Of a stretch of 64,000 bases of DNA, positions 53,418 through 63,063 are shown piece by piece. The stretch is from Actinomyces sp. zg-332 (GTDB lineage: Bacteria > Actinomycetota > Actinomycetes > Actinomycetales > Actinomycetaceae), in contig NZ_CP064951.1 in NCBI RefSeq assembly GCF_011751945.2, positions 310,001 through 374,000 of the forward strand, read 5' to 3'. The position numbers were made by a program, and so were the translations under genes. Under the pieces are notes generated by a model. The model ran no database searches, had not been told where the DNA came from, and was given only the letters and a program-made list of their open reading frames with translations. The first letter of the stretch is position 1, and the number at the start of each line of letters is the position of its first letter.

Positions 53418-56300
53418 ATGTCTGAGCCTAATAACGATATGTTTGCTTATCGTTACACAGTCGAAAAAGCAAATGAGATTGAAAAATATTGGCAAGATAA
53501 ATGGGAAAACGATGGCACATATAATGCTGATAATCCGGTCGGAAATCTCAAAGGCTCAAAGGCGGAAAAAGAACGTTTCTATCTCCTCGATATGTTCCCG
53601 TTTCCATCTGGTAAAGGCTTACACGTAGGACACCCACTAGGCTACATTGCAACAGATGTTGTTGGACGCTATCAACGTATGCGTGGTAAAAACGTTCTAC
53701 ATACTTTGGGATATGACGCATTCGGGTTACCTGCTGAACAATATGCTGTGCAAACTGGTCAACACCCAAGACTTACTACTGAAGAAAATATTGCAAATAT
53801 GCAACGTCAGTTACGTCAACTTGGTTTGGGACACGATCAAAGACGCGTAATATCAACCACAGATGATGAATACGTGAAATGGACGCAATGGGTATTCTTG
53901 AAGATTTTTAACGCTTTTTATGATCCACAAGCCACACGTCATGATGGTAAAAAAGGTAGTGCTAGACCAATTAGCGAGCTAGTTGAAGAATATACAAGTG
54001 GTATTAGAAAGCCTGAAAATGGCAAAGAATGGGCAGAACTTACAAAAGCTGAACAAAATGAAATTATTGATTCTTACCGTTTAGCTTATGTATCTCATGC
54101 TCCAGTCAACTGGTGTCCAGGGCTAGGAACAGTTTTAGCCAACGAAGAAGTAACTGCTGATGGTAAGAGTGAACGCGGTAATTTCCCAGTGTTCAAATCA
54201 GCACTACGCCAATGGATGATGAGAATTACAGCTTATGGAGACCGCTTAGTAGAGGACTTAGACCTAATTGATTGGCCAGAAAAAGTCCGTTCAATGCAAA
54301 GGAACTGGATAGGTAAATCCACTGGAGCTACAGTAACATTTGAAGTTGACAAGCAAGGAGTAAAAACTCCACTAGAAGTCTATACAACCCGTCCAGATAC
54401 ACTATTTGGTGCCTCTTTCATGGTAGTTGCTCCTGACCATCCTATTTTGACTGATGAATCAGGAAACCTAGATCTTCCAATGAGCTGGCCTGAAGGCACA
54501 AAACAGCCTTGGACTAACGGATATACTACACCAGCGCAAGCCCTTGAAAAATATCGTCAAGAAACCCTAAATAAGACAGATATTGAACGCTCAGATGAGT
54601 CACGCCAAAAAACAGGTATTTTTACAGGCTATTATGCAACTAACCCACTAAATGGTGAACAAATACCAGTTTTTGCTGCTGACTACGTATTAATGGGCTA
54701 CGGAACTGGTGCTATTATGGCTGTTCCAGCACATGATGAACGTGACTTTGAATTTGCTACTAAATTTGAGCTACCTATCAAAAACACTATTCAAGTGCCT
54801 GAAAATCACCCAAGTGACCAAGCTTGGACAGGTGAAGGTATAGTAGTCAACTCTGCTAATGCAGAAATTGATCTAAACGGTTTGGATAAAGAAAGTGCTA
54901 AAGCTAAAGTAATTGCTTATTTAGAAGAAAAAAACATAGGTAAAGCAACAGTAACCTACCGTTTACGTGACTGGCTATTTTCTCGTCAACGTTATTGGGG
55001 TGAACCATTCCCAGTAGTTTACGATGAAGAAGGACAAGTTCACAGCCTACCTGAGTCAATGCTACCAGTTACCCTACCAGAAATTGACAACTTCTTACCA
55101 CGCACATTTGATCCACAAGACGCCGACTCTAAACCTGAGCCACCTTTAGGTAGAGCCAAAGAATGGATTCAAGTTGAACTAGACTTAGGTGATGGTGTAA
55201 AGACATATTATAGAGATATGAACACTATGCCTAACTGGGCAGGATCATGCTGGTACGAACTACGCTATCTAGACCCACAAAACGATGAAGAACTAGTTGC
55301 TAGCGAGAACGAAAAGTACTGGATGGGACCACACGGAACAAATATTTCAGGTGGTGCTGACCTTTATGTTGGTGGCGTTGAACACGCTGTTTTGCACCTA
55401 CTATATTCACGTTTCTGGCATAAAGTTTTGTATGATTTGGGATACGTTTCTTCATGCGAACCGTTCCACAAGTTATTCAACCAAGGATATGTTCAAGCCT
55501 ATGCTTATACTGACTCTAGGGGACAATACGTTCCAGCTGATGAAGTTGAAGGTGATGAGCAAAATGGATTTACATATAGAGGTGAACCTGTAAACCGTGA
55601 ATACGGCAAGATGGGTAAGTCTCTAAAGAATATTGTTACTCCTGATGATATGTGTAAACAGTATGGGGCTGACACATTCCGTGTCTACGAAATGTCAATG
55701 GGACCTTTAGATGTTTCTCGTCCTTGGGATACAAGAGCAGTTGTTGGAGCACAGCGTTTCTTACAGCGTTTGTGGAGGAATATTGTCGATGAAAACACTG
55801 ATGAGCTACTTGTTGTTGATGAACAGCCAGATGACAAGACTGCTCGTTTGATGGCACGTACAATTGCTGATGTCACTCAAGAATACGACAATATGCGTGT
55901 GAATACTGCAATTGCTAAAGCTATCGTCTTGAACAATCACTTGACAGCTTACGATGTTATTCCACGTGTAGCTGCTGAAACTTTGGTTAAGATTATTGCT
56001 CCAGTAGCTCCTCATATTGCTGAAGAATTGTGGAGTAAGCTAGGACATGATGAAAGCGTGGTTTATGCACAGTTCCCAGTTGCTGACGAATCTAAGCTAG
56101 TTGAAGATAGTGTTACTTGTATCATTCAAATAGCTGGTAAATTGAGAGGAAAAATTGAGGTTTCTCCTTCAATTGATCCTAAAGATTTGGAAGAACTGGT
56201 ACTTTCTAATGAAGTTGTTGTGAAGCACTTAGAGGGTAAAGAACCAATGAAAGTTATTGTGCGTGCACCTAAATTGGTAAATGTTGTGCCAGGTAAATAA
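53418..56300 (+). CDS. leuS: Leucyl-tRNA synthetase
   Basis: A 960-residue class I synthetase with HIGH-type HVGHPLGYIATD near residue 75. A CP1 editing domain carries the TTRPDTLFGASFMVVAPDH motif, and the KMSKS loop appears as GKMGKSLKN near 735. The C-terminal anticodon-binding and LeuRS-specific domains are complete. AGGAG precedes the ATG at 53418. No T-box leader was recognised. comEA, comEC and holA follow, a conserved actinobacterial order. Confidence 0.97.
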   Translation: MSEPNNDMFAYRYTVEKANEIEKYWQDKWENDGTYNADNPVGNLKGSKAEKERFYLLDMFPFPSGKGLHVGHPLGYIATDVVGRYQRMRGKNVLHTLGYDAFGLPAEQYAVQTGQHPRLTTEENIANMQRQLRQLGLGHDQRRVISTTDDEYVKWTQWVFLKIFNAFYDPQATRHDGKKGSARPISELVEEYTSGIRKPENGKEWAELTKAEQNEIIDSYRLAYVSHAPVNWCPGLGTVLANEEVTADGKSERGNFPVFKSALRQWMMRITAYGDRLVEDLDLIDWPEKVRSMQRNWIGKSTGATVTFEVDKQGVKTPLEVYTTRPDTLFGASFMVVAPDHPILTDESGNLDLPMSWPEGTKQPWTNGYTTPAQALEKYRQETLNKTDIERSDESRQKTGIFTGYYATNPLNGEQIPVFAADYVLMGYGTGAIMAVPAHDERDFEFATKFELPIKNTIQVPENHPSDQAWTGEGIVVNSANAEIDLNGLDKESAKAKVIAYLEEKNIGKATVTYRLRDWLFSRQRYWGEPFPVVYDEEGQVHSLPESMLPVTLPEIDNFLPRTFDPQDADSKPEPPLGRAKEWIQVELDLGDGVKTYYRDMNTMPNWAGSCWYELRYLDPQNDEELVASENEKYWMGPHGTNISGGADLYVGGVEHAVLHLLYSRFWHKVLYDLGYVSSCEPFHKLFNQGYVQAYAYTDSRGQYVPADEVEGDEQNGFTYRGEPVNREYGKMGKSLKNIVTPDDMCKQYGADTFRVYEMSMGPLDVSRPWDTRAVVGAQRFLQRLWRNIVDENTDELLVVDEQPDDKTARLMARTIADVTQEYDNMRVNTAIAKAIVLNNHLTAYDVIPRVAAETLVKIIAPVAPHIAEELWSKLGHDESVVYAQFPVADESKLVEDSVTCIIQIAGKLRGKIEVSPSIDPKDLEELVLSNEVVVKHLEGKEPMKVIVRAPKLVNVVPGK

Positions 56301-56361
56301 GCTTTTATTTGTGTATATTTACTTTTATAAAAGGTCATGTATATAACAGTTATCTAACTAA

Positions 56362-56395
56362 TAGGTCGGGGTTTACTTGCTCCGACCTAGTTTTA
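56362..56395 (+). terminator. leuS terminator
   Basis: TAGGTCGG at 56362 pairs with CCGACCTA ending at 56389, followed by GTTTTATTT. It lies about 60 bases after leuS. Confidence 0.85.
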
Positions 56396-56615
56396 TTTAA
56401 TTAGTTTTTGAATGTGAACATTTGTGTCTAAGTTTATAGCATTTATTGAACGCGCTTTTATTAGTTGTGTATTGAGTTTATTGATGTACGAATGAAAATA
56501 TTTGTAGCTTTGCATAATTTGTTTAGCTATGTTGAAAATAATCCACAGATAGTTAGTTATCCACATTTTATAAATTTTTTAATATTTGTATTCCACAATG
56601 GGGTATTTTCAATGT

Positions 56616-57287
56616 ATGAGAATAAAAACTTTTATCAAATTATTTCCTACTAGAAAGATACTAATAGTATTCGTAGTAAGTGTATTTATATTTATTGTTG
56701 CTATTTGTTGTGTTAACTATTTTCTATGGGCTGGTCAATCAATAAACACTACGGTACTGAAAGGAGAAAATCTTGAGCAAAAATTTTTGCATACCAAGAA
56801 GTCTTCTAAAAGTAACAAAGTCAAAACTGATTCATCACAATATCTTTATATATACATAGCTGGTGAAGTAAATCACCCTGGAGTTATTAAAGTAAAACGA
56901 GGATCTAGGCTATATGAGTGTTTGGAACTAGCTGGTGGGGCTAAAGAAAACGCTAATTTACTAGAACATAATTTAGCTGTTGAGGTAAAAGATGGCCAAA
57001 AGTATGTTTTTGGTACTAAAAGTACTGTAGATACTAATGCTGAGGGCTACAGCGATAAGCCGAATGGAATAAATAACAGTTTACCAAAAGGGACAGGAAG
57101 AGTATCTTTATCAAATGCTACGAAAGAACAGCTAGAGTCTTTGAATGGTATTGGTGAAAAAATAGCTGAACGAATAATTAAATATAGGAAAAGTAAAGGA
57201 GCGTTTAGATCTGTTACGGAACTGCTACAAGTAAAAGGCATAGGAGAGTCCTTGTTCGAGAAAATAAAGAACGAAATTGAGCCTTGA
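56616..57287 (+). CDS. comEA: Competence protein ComEA (DNA receptor)
   Basis: A protein of about 223 residues with one N-terminal membrane helix (near residues 14-38) and an extracellular SLBB domain (YIYIAGEVNHPGVIKVKRG). Two C-terminal helix-hairpin-helix motifs follow (LNGIGEKIAERIIKY and VKGIGESLFEKIK) that bind double-stranded DNA. It acts with ComEC in DNA uptake. The start is uncertain: a TTG at 56586 and an ATG at 56598 are in frame; I chose the ATG at 56616 before the basic stretch and helix. Its stop overlaps the comEC frame. Confidence 0.9.
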   Translation: MRIKTFIKLFPTRKILIVFVVSVFIFIVAICCVNYFLWAGQSINTTVLKGENLEQKFLHTKKSSKSNKVKTDSSQYLYIYIAGEVNHPGVIKVKRGSRLYECLELAGGAKENANLLEHNLAVEVKDGQKYVFGTKSTVDTNAEGYSDKPNGINNSLPKGTGRVSLSNATKEQLESLNGIGEKIAERIIKYRKSKGAFRSVTELLQVKGIGESLFEKIKNEIEP

Positions 57288-59656
57288 ACACTCTTGAAAG
57301 CAATATAAATATGAAAAACAGAATGAGAGTAAAAGTATTTGAAAAGTATTCTTTGATTGCAAATAAAAAACGAAATGAAAGCGATAAATCTATAGATGAT
57401 GATTTTAGTTTTGGAAGTAAAAACGCTGTAAAAGAAAATGGTGAAAGTTATGATTTGCGTTTATTACTACCAACTATATTAGTGTTTATATATTCATTAG
57501 TTTTAATACTTTTTGTAGACCACATAAAGGTTTTCATTTACGTTACTTTATTATTTCTCATAGCAAGCTTAGTTGCTGTTTTTATTGAGTACATTAAAAA
57601 TAAGTCAGGATATGGAATAAGAGGAAAGAGTGAAAACGGTAAAGTAGTATTTTTCATATGCTTTGTATTATTTTTATGTCTAGTTGTGAGCATAAATATA
57701 AATATTTCCAAAAACAAATACGATAGGTTACGAAATACTTTTGCTGTGCAAAATACGGGTGTAAATAAAAGTAATAGTGCTTATCTGAAGAACAGTATAA
57801 GGTCAAATAACGAGGGTAACTTTATAAATAGTATTGGAAAATATACTGGGAAGCGTTATAAACAGACTAATTTTATACAAATTTCAAATAATCTTATGCA
57901 TAAGGCAGTACAAGATGCTGTCCAATGGAATGAAAAGAATAAAGATAACGAAATAACTTATAAAAATATAGTCAGTGATACTAAATTGAACGTTAAAAAC
58001 TTTAGTGAGGGGAGGAATAATTTTTATAAGAAAAATGAGGGGTCTTTTACAGCAATAAATTATAGAAAAATACATGATAAAGAGGTGAAAATAAAACAAG
58101 AAAAATATGTAACACACAATAATATAACGACACTGAAATGGAAGAGGAATAGGAAGGAGAAGAAACAAAATTTACCCCCAATAACTCGTTATGCTGATAC
58201 AGGTGAAAAATTGAGCATTGAAAAACTAGATAAGAACAAAGTCTTTATAGGTAGAGTCAAACAGTATTTAAGTAAAACTACTAATGGGTATAAAACTGTA
58301 GTTACGATTACTCACATAAGAGACAGTAATCAAATATATGAAGTTGAAAATTTTGATGCTTTACTAATTTTAGGAACTAAGTCATCTGATAATCAAAAAG
58401 AAAACACTATTGAAACGAATCTAAAAACTTATCAGTTAGAAAAAATATACACACCGGGGACAACTATAGCTTTTAAAGGAAATATAAAAATTGGAGACTT
58501 TTATTCGCAATGGGTAAGCATATTTGTAAAAAATAACGAAAAAATACCTAGCAAAACACACAGGGTAAAAAAGTACGATAGATATGATTCTTCAAGTAGC
58601 AAAAATCCTAATTTTGGTGAGACAGTTATTCTTAGTGACGCCTATATTAAGAAACAGTACGCCCCCGTAAAAACAAGTGCAGTTGAAACGATAAGTGAAA
58701 GTAACTTTATATGGAAAACTGCTCAAAAAATGCGTAATAAAATTCTGTATGCCTTGGATACGAGCAGTCAATATCAGCCATTAATTTTAGGTATGAGTGT
58801 AGGGAACACGAATTATATCCCAAACTCACTAATTCAAAAGATGAAAGATACAAATACGATACATTTAATGAGTGTTTCTGGTACACATCTATGTATGATT
58901 ACGCTTTTTCTAAATTCTATATTATTTTTTCTAGCTCCTAAACTAAGAACGATAGTTATAATATTAGCGTATATATTTTTAATATTTCTTATCGGTCCTT
59001 TAGTGCCAATAATTAGAAGTATATTGATGGGAATACTAGCATTTAGCGCGACAATGAGTGGTAATCAGAGAAAAACAACTCATATTTTTTCTATGATATT
59101 TTTAGGATTTCTTATTTATAATCCACTATTTGCCGTTGACTACTCTTTCTTACTATCAACTTTTTCAACAATGTCTATAATTTTATTTGTAAAACCTGCT
59201 ATTGGCTTCATACAACAAAAAATTACAGTTCGTGAAAGTTTCCTAGCCCCAATACTAGTTAGCGTAACTGCACAAATATTTACTACACCAATACTATTAA
59301 TTTATAATTCTAAGATTTCTATCCTAGGAGTAGTGGCTAACTTTCTAATAACACCTTTAGCTTCAATAGTTACAATTCTAGGAATAATGATAAGTATTAT
59401 GCCAGCATTCATTGGGAACTTCTTTTATGCTTTAGCTAGTGTAATAACTTACATTATTTATGAGATAGTAATATTCTTAGATTCTATTCCTATGTCAACA
59501 CTTGAATGGGGAAAAGGAAAATATGAAATAATAACTTTTATTATTATGTGTTCCATACCTATTTTTTCATATTACCTATATAGCCTAATGAAAAAAGAAT
59601 ATAAAATAAGACTTGAATCCCACACCGAAAATAACAAAGAATATACTAAAATATAA
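57284..59656 (+). CDS. comEC: Competence protein ComEC (DNA uptake channel)
   Basis: A 790-residue membrane protein. Two or three N-terminal helices precede a very basic soluble region (about residues 150-400) that includes the OB-fold (DUF4131-like) segment. The competence domain follows, with the MSVSGTHLCMITLFL motif near 530 and about eight further helices. No C-terminal metallo-beta-lactamase nuclease domain is present; the protein stops after a short basic tail. The frame starts with a TTG at 57284 overlapping the comEA stop; an ATG at 57311 is an alternative. It carries single-stranded DNA across the membrane in other bacteria. Confidence 0.9.
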   Translation: MNTLESNINMKNRMRVKVFEKYSLIANKKRNESDKSIDDDFSFGSKNAVKENGESYDLRLLLPTILVFIYSLVLILFVDHIKVFIYVTLLFLIASLVAVFIEYIKNKSGYGIRGKSENGKVVFFICFVLFLCLVVSININISKNKYDRLRNTFAVQNTGVNKSNSAYLKNSIRSNNEGNFINSIGKYTGKRYKQTNFIQISNNLMHKAVQDAVQWNEKNKDNEITYKNIVSDTKLNVKNFSEGRNNFYKKNEGSFTAINYRKIHDKEVKIKQEKYVTHNNITTLKWKRNRKEKKQNLPPITRYADTGEKLSIEKLDKNKVFIGRVKQYLSKTTNGYKTVVTITHIRDSNQIYEVENFDALLILGTKSSDNQKENTIETNLKTYQLEKIYTPGTTIAFKGNIKIGDFYSQWVSIFVKNNEKIPSKTHRVKKYDRYDSSSSKNPNFGETVILSDAYIKKQYAPVKTSAVETISESNFIWKTAQKMRNKILYALDTSSQYQPLILGMSVGNTNYIPNSLIQKMKDTNTIHLMSVSGTHLCMITLFLNSILFFLAPKLRTIVIILAYIFLIFLIGPLVPIIRSILMGILAFSATMSGNQRKTTHIFSMIFLGFLIYNPLFAVDYSFLLSTFSTMSIILFVKPAIGFIQQKITVRESFLAPILVSVTAQIFTTPILLIYNSKISILGVVANFLITPLASIVTILGIMISIMPAFIGNFFYALASVITYIIYEIVIFLDSIPMSTLEWGKGKYEIITFIIMCSIPIFSYYLYSLMKKEYKIRLESHTENNKEYTKI

Positions 59657-59791
59657 GTTATATAAACTATCAAATACAAATAATATAAATTCTTTTGTAT
59701 ATATTTTACGGTAAATAGGTAACTGATAATCTATACAGAAAAAGTATATACTTAATGAAGTGATATATAGCTGTAAGAGGCAAGAGGGAAA

Positions 59792-60775
59792 ATGGCTGAA
59801 GTAACTTACAATAATGTTGAATTAGCAGAGATTGTGCTACTAAAAGGTAGTGAAACAGTTTTTTCCTCAAGAGCCTATAAAAAACTGATAAATTTAGCTT
59901 TACAACAAGACCCAAATACTGAGATAACTGTTATAGATTCTAGATTATATGAAAAAAGCGGACTATATATACACACTTCTCCATCATTATTTGGAGAACG
60001 TAAAGTACTTAAAATAGAAAACTTAGAAACAGGAAATGATGACTTATATACTGATTTAATTGAGTATATTCAAAACCCTCAACCAGATATTTACTTGATT
60101 CTTCAGCACAGCGGGGGAGTAAGAGGTAAAAAGCTCCTAGACGTACTAAAAAAGAATAAAACTCTTACAGTCCAGTGCGAACCGCTGAAATATCCAAAAG
60201 ATAAACTAGCCTTAGTTCAAAGCGATGTGAAAAGAGCTGGTAGAACTATATCAGCTCAAGCTAGTAAAGCCTTAGTTGATGCCTTGGGAAGTGATTTGGA
60301 GGGACTTTTATCAGCTACTAACCAGCTTCTATTTGATGTCGAAGGTGAAATTACCATAGAGGACGTAAATAGATACTATGGTGGAAGAGTGGAAACTAAC
60401 GCTTTTAACATAGCTGATGAAATTGCTGTGGGAAATGCTGATAAAGCAATTCTTTTGCTCAGACACGCTTTAAATAACGGGATAGCACCTATTCAAATAG
60501 CTGCAGGTATAACAACTAAAATTAGGTCGCTGATAAAAGTAGCTGGTATGCAAAGTAGGAGGATGAGGGCTAGTGATATTGGTATGGCTCCATGGCAAGT
60601 GGATAGGCTAATTCCAGTTATAAGAAAGTGGTCTGAAAAAGCGATGGCTGATGCCTTGAGCATTATGGCAGAAACTGATTACGCTATAAAAGGTGGTTCG
60701 AAGAGTCCTCAATATGCTTTAGAAAAAGCTGTGATTGAAATATGTAAGATGGTTTCTAAGAGTAATTACAGGTGA
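59792..60775 (+). CDS. holA: DNA polymerase III delta subunit
   Basis: A 327-residue HolA-family protein, the clamp-loader subunit that opens the sliding clamp. Features are the early VLLKGSETVFSSRAYKKL segment, YLILQHSGG near residue 110, and the C-terminal helical region with LLRHALNNGIAPIQIAAGI and KSPQYALEKAVIEI. The ATG at 59792 follows GAGGG. The position after comEC is the usual one in actinobacteria. The rpsT gene often found next is absent here. Confidence 0.92.
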   Translation: MAEVTYNNVELAEIVLLKGSETVFSSRAYKKLINLALQQDPNTEITVIDSRLYEKSGLYIHTSPSLFGERKVLKIENLETGNDDLYTDLIEYIQNPQPDIYLILQHSGGVRGKKLLDVLKKNKTLTVQCEPLKYPKDKLALVQSDVKRAGRTISAQASKALVDALGSDLEGLLSATNQLLFDVEGEITIEDVNRYYGGRVETNAFNIADEIAVGNADKAILLLRHALNNGIAPIQIAAGITTKIRSLIKVAGMQSRRMRASDIGMAPWQVDRLIPVIRKWSEKAMADALSIMAETDYAIKGGSKSPQYALEKAVIEICKMVSKSNYR

Positions 60776-61561
60776 TCACCCAAAGCTTTGCTCGGTTCAA
60801 AGAAAAACAGCTAATTTGTTAGTTTGCTAGAAATTTAAGTAATGCTTAGAGTTTTACTTTTAGCATGGATAAGTATTATACAAAACTCGTAAAATGGGGA
60901 ACAAAAGCTCCCCAAAACTACTTTGCTATCCCGAATGTGTGGAGTAAGTTTCTAGAATAGAATACTTTTAGATAGAAAAATTATTCCAAAAGACAAGATG
61001 CTTAGTTGGTGTCTTATAGGTACATGAAATTTAGGCTTATAGTATTACTTTGTTTATATAAAATGGGCGATAAATAAAAAGTTACAAGTACTATTTTTGT
61101 TTTTGAAAACTTTGTATCTTTAGGTGAGCTTTTAGTTGAGTTTTAGGCTATGTGATTCGTCTTAGATAGTAAGTATTGGTTTTTCAGCAGAATGAAAATG
61201 GGTATAAAGAAAATTCCCTAAGTACCGTAAACGCTAGAGAGAATATCTTAACGAGAGTTTCTATTTTATAGCCTTACCAGTGCTACGAAATACTGACGGT
61301 GACTACCGTACAAATAAATAGTTATCTAAGTATTTCGAAGTCATCCAAAGCTTTGTATTATAATTTTCCAAAGCAACGCAAGATACACTTATACTTCGTT
61401 CACTTATACTTGTGGCTCACGTATAAGCATTTCCAAATACTTTATACACCGTAAGCATTTTTCAAATAGCTGACAAATACATCATGTATAATTTTGCTAT
61501 CAAGCTTTGCATAAATATAGGTAGTTAGCAAATTTTCAAACTCACACTTTATTTACTGAGT
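60776..61561. other. Intergenic region between holA and rmuC
   Basis: About 790 bases between convergent genes with no supported reading frame. It contains a TGGGGA/TCCCCA hairpin at 60895-60914, whose minus-strand side is followed by TTTTAC, and a CTTATAC...GTATAAG hairpin at 61403-61427. Nothing else was recognised. Confidence 0.45.
60895..60914 (-). terminator. Possible terminator hairpin
   Basis: TGGGGA-N8-TCCCCA, flanked on the minus-strand side by TTTTAC. It is small and far from rmuC, so the call is tentative. Confidence 0.4.
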
Positions 61562-62854
61562 TTATAATTCACTATCTAATGAATTATCGGCTTCTAGTTC
61601 AAGTATTTCCACTGCTGACTCAGGTTGCTCAAGACTGCTTACTTTCTTTAGCTTACGCTGTATTTGTCTAGTTCTAACACCTATTAGGTTATTTAGTTTA
61701 TCTTGAACCTTATCCATATCACGTAAAGTTTCACCTAATAGTTTGTCGAATTTACTGAATTCTACTTTGACAGCAGATAGCACATCCCAAACTTCTGTGG
61801 AGCGTTTTTGTATAGCCAAAGTTTTGAATCCCATTTGTAAACTGTTTAGTAACGCAGCCATAGTTGTAGGTCCAGCAATATTGACTTTGTACTCACGTTG
61901 CAAAACTTCAACCATTCCTCGCTTTACTGCTTCAGCATATAAGCCTTCAAAAGGTAAAAACATAATAGCAAAATCTGTTGTTTCAGGTGGGCAAACATAT
62001 TTATCATGTATATCTTTTGCTTCTTGTTTTAGAACGTTTTCTAGCTGTTTACCGCAGGTTAGTATTGAAGCAGAATCGCCACTATCATAAGCATCTATTA
62101 AGTTAGAATAGGTATCACCGGGAAACTTTGAATCTATAGGCAAATAAATAAACTTGTCGTCATCTGCTGGTAGTTTTACAGCAAATTCAACTCTTTCACG
62201 ACTTCCTTTTTTCATCGGTATATTAGTGTCATACTGTTCAGGAGATAAAATTTCCTCAAGAATAGCACCTAGCTGAAATTCCCCTAAAATACCTCTTGTT
62301 TTTACATTAGATAAAACTTTCTTCAAATCTCCAACACCAGTTGCTAGAGTTTGCATTTCACCTAAACCTTTGTAAACTTTTTCTAAGTTTTCACTCACAT
62401 TAGCGAAAGATTTAGCTATGCGATCTTCGAGGGTTTTTTGTAGCTTTTCATCAACTGTTTGACGCATTTCATCAAGTTTTTTAACATTAGTGTTTTGGAT
62501 TTTCTCTAGGCGCTCTTCTAGTGTTTGTCTAACTTTTTCTAGGCTTTCATTAGTATTAACTGAAGATTTTCCAATATTAGTAGAAATATTATCCAAATTG
62601 TCTTTAACAGTTTTATAAAGCAAATTCTGATTCGAATTTAATGTTTGCTGTAAATTATTAAAGCTAGAATTTTGAGATTGCACATATACTTCTAAAAGTT
62701 GACTAATAGTTTCACGGTCACGTTTTTGTTCTATTTGTATTGTTTCTTCAATTTGTTTCACAATACTTTGATCTTGTCTTTTTGTAATCTTTAAAGCAAT
62801 AAATCCCAGTATCACAAGGTTTATAATCAGAAGTATAAGTAGTGCAAATTCCAT
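61562..62854 (-). CDS. rmuC: DNA recombination protein RmuC
   Basis: A 430-residue RmuC-family protein. It has an N-terminal membrane helix (residues about 3-20) and a long coiled coil (about 30-170), followed by the conserved nuclease-like core with GVGDLKKVLSNVKTRGILGE and YLPIDSKFPGDTYSNL. FAIMFLPFEGLYAEAV follows further on. RmuC limits DNA inversions at repeats and may act as a nuclease in recombination. Length is normal. The ATG at 62854 has a TAGGAA site. Confidence 0.93.
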   Translation of the reverse strand: MEFALLILLIINLVILGFIALKITKRQDQSIVKQIEETIQIEQKRDRETISQLLEVYVQSQNSSFNNLQQTLNSNQNLLYKTVKDNLDNISTNIGKSSVNTNESLEKVRQTLEERLEKIQNTNVKKLDEMRQTVDEKLQKTLEDRIAKSFANVSENLEKVYKGLGEMQTLATGVGDLKKVLSNVKTRGILGEFQLGAILEEILSPEQYDTNIPMKKGSRERVEFAVKLPADDDKFIYLPIDSKFPGDTYSNLIDAYDSGDSASILTCGKQLENVLKQEAKDIHDKYVCPPETTDFAIMFLPFEGLYAEAVKRGMVEVLQREYKVNIAGPTTMAALLNSLQMGFKTLAIQKRSTEVWDVLSAVKVEFSKFDKLLGETLRDMDKVQDKLNNLIGVRTRQIQRKLKKVSSLEQPESAVEILELEADNSLDSEL

Positions 62855-63063
62855 TTTATTCCTAGCTTTTATAGTCTTTTAGTATAGTTTAGCTTGTTTT
62901 CTTGTCATATTTTTTCAAAAATCAAAAAATGTGGAAAATTAATAAAACTGAAGCTCTTACATAAAGAAACACAGTAAAATATTCACGGTATTCAATGTTG
63001 CAAACAAATCTTTACATTTTAGCAACAAAATTGAATGAAAAGCATAAAGTAACTGTTTATAAA

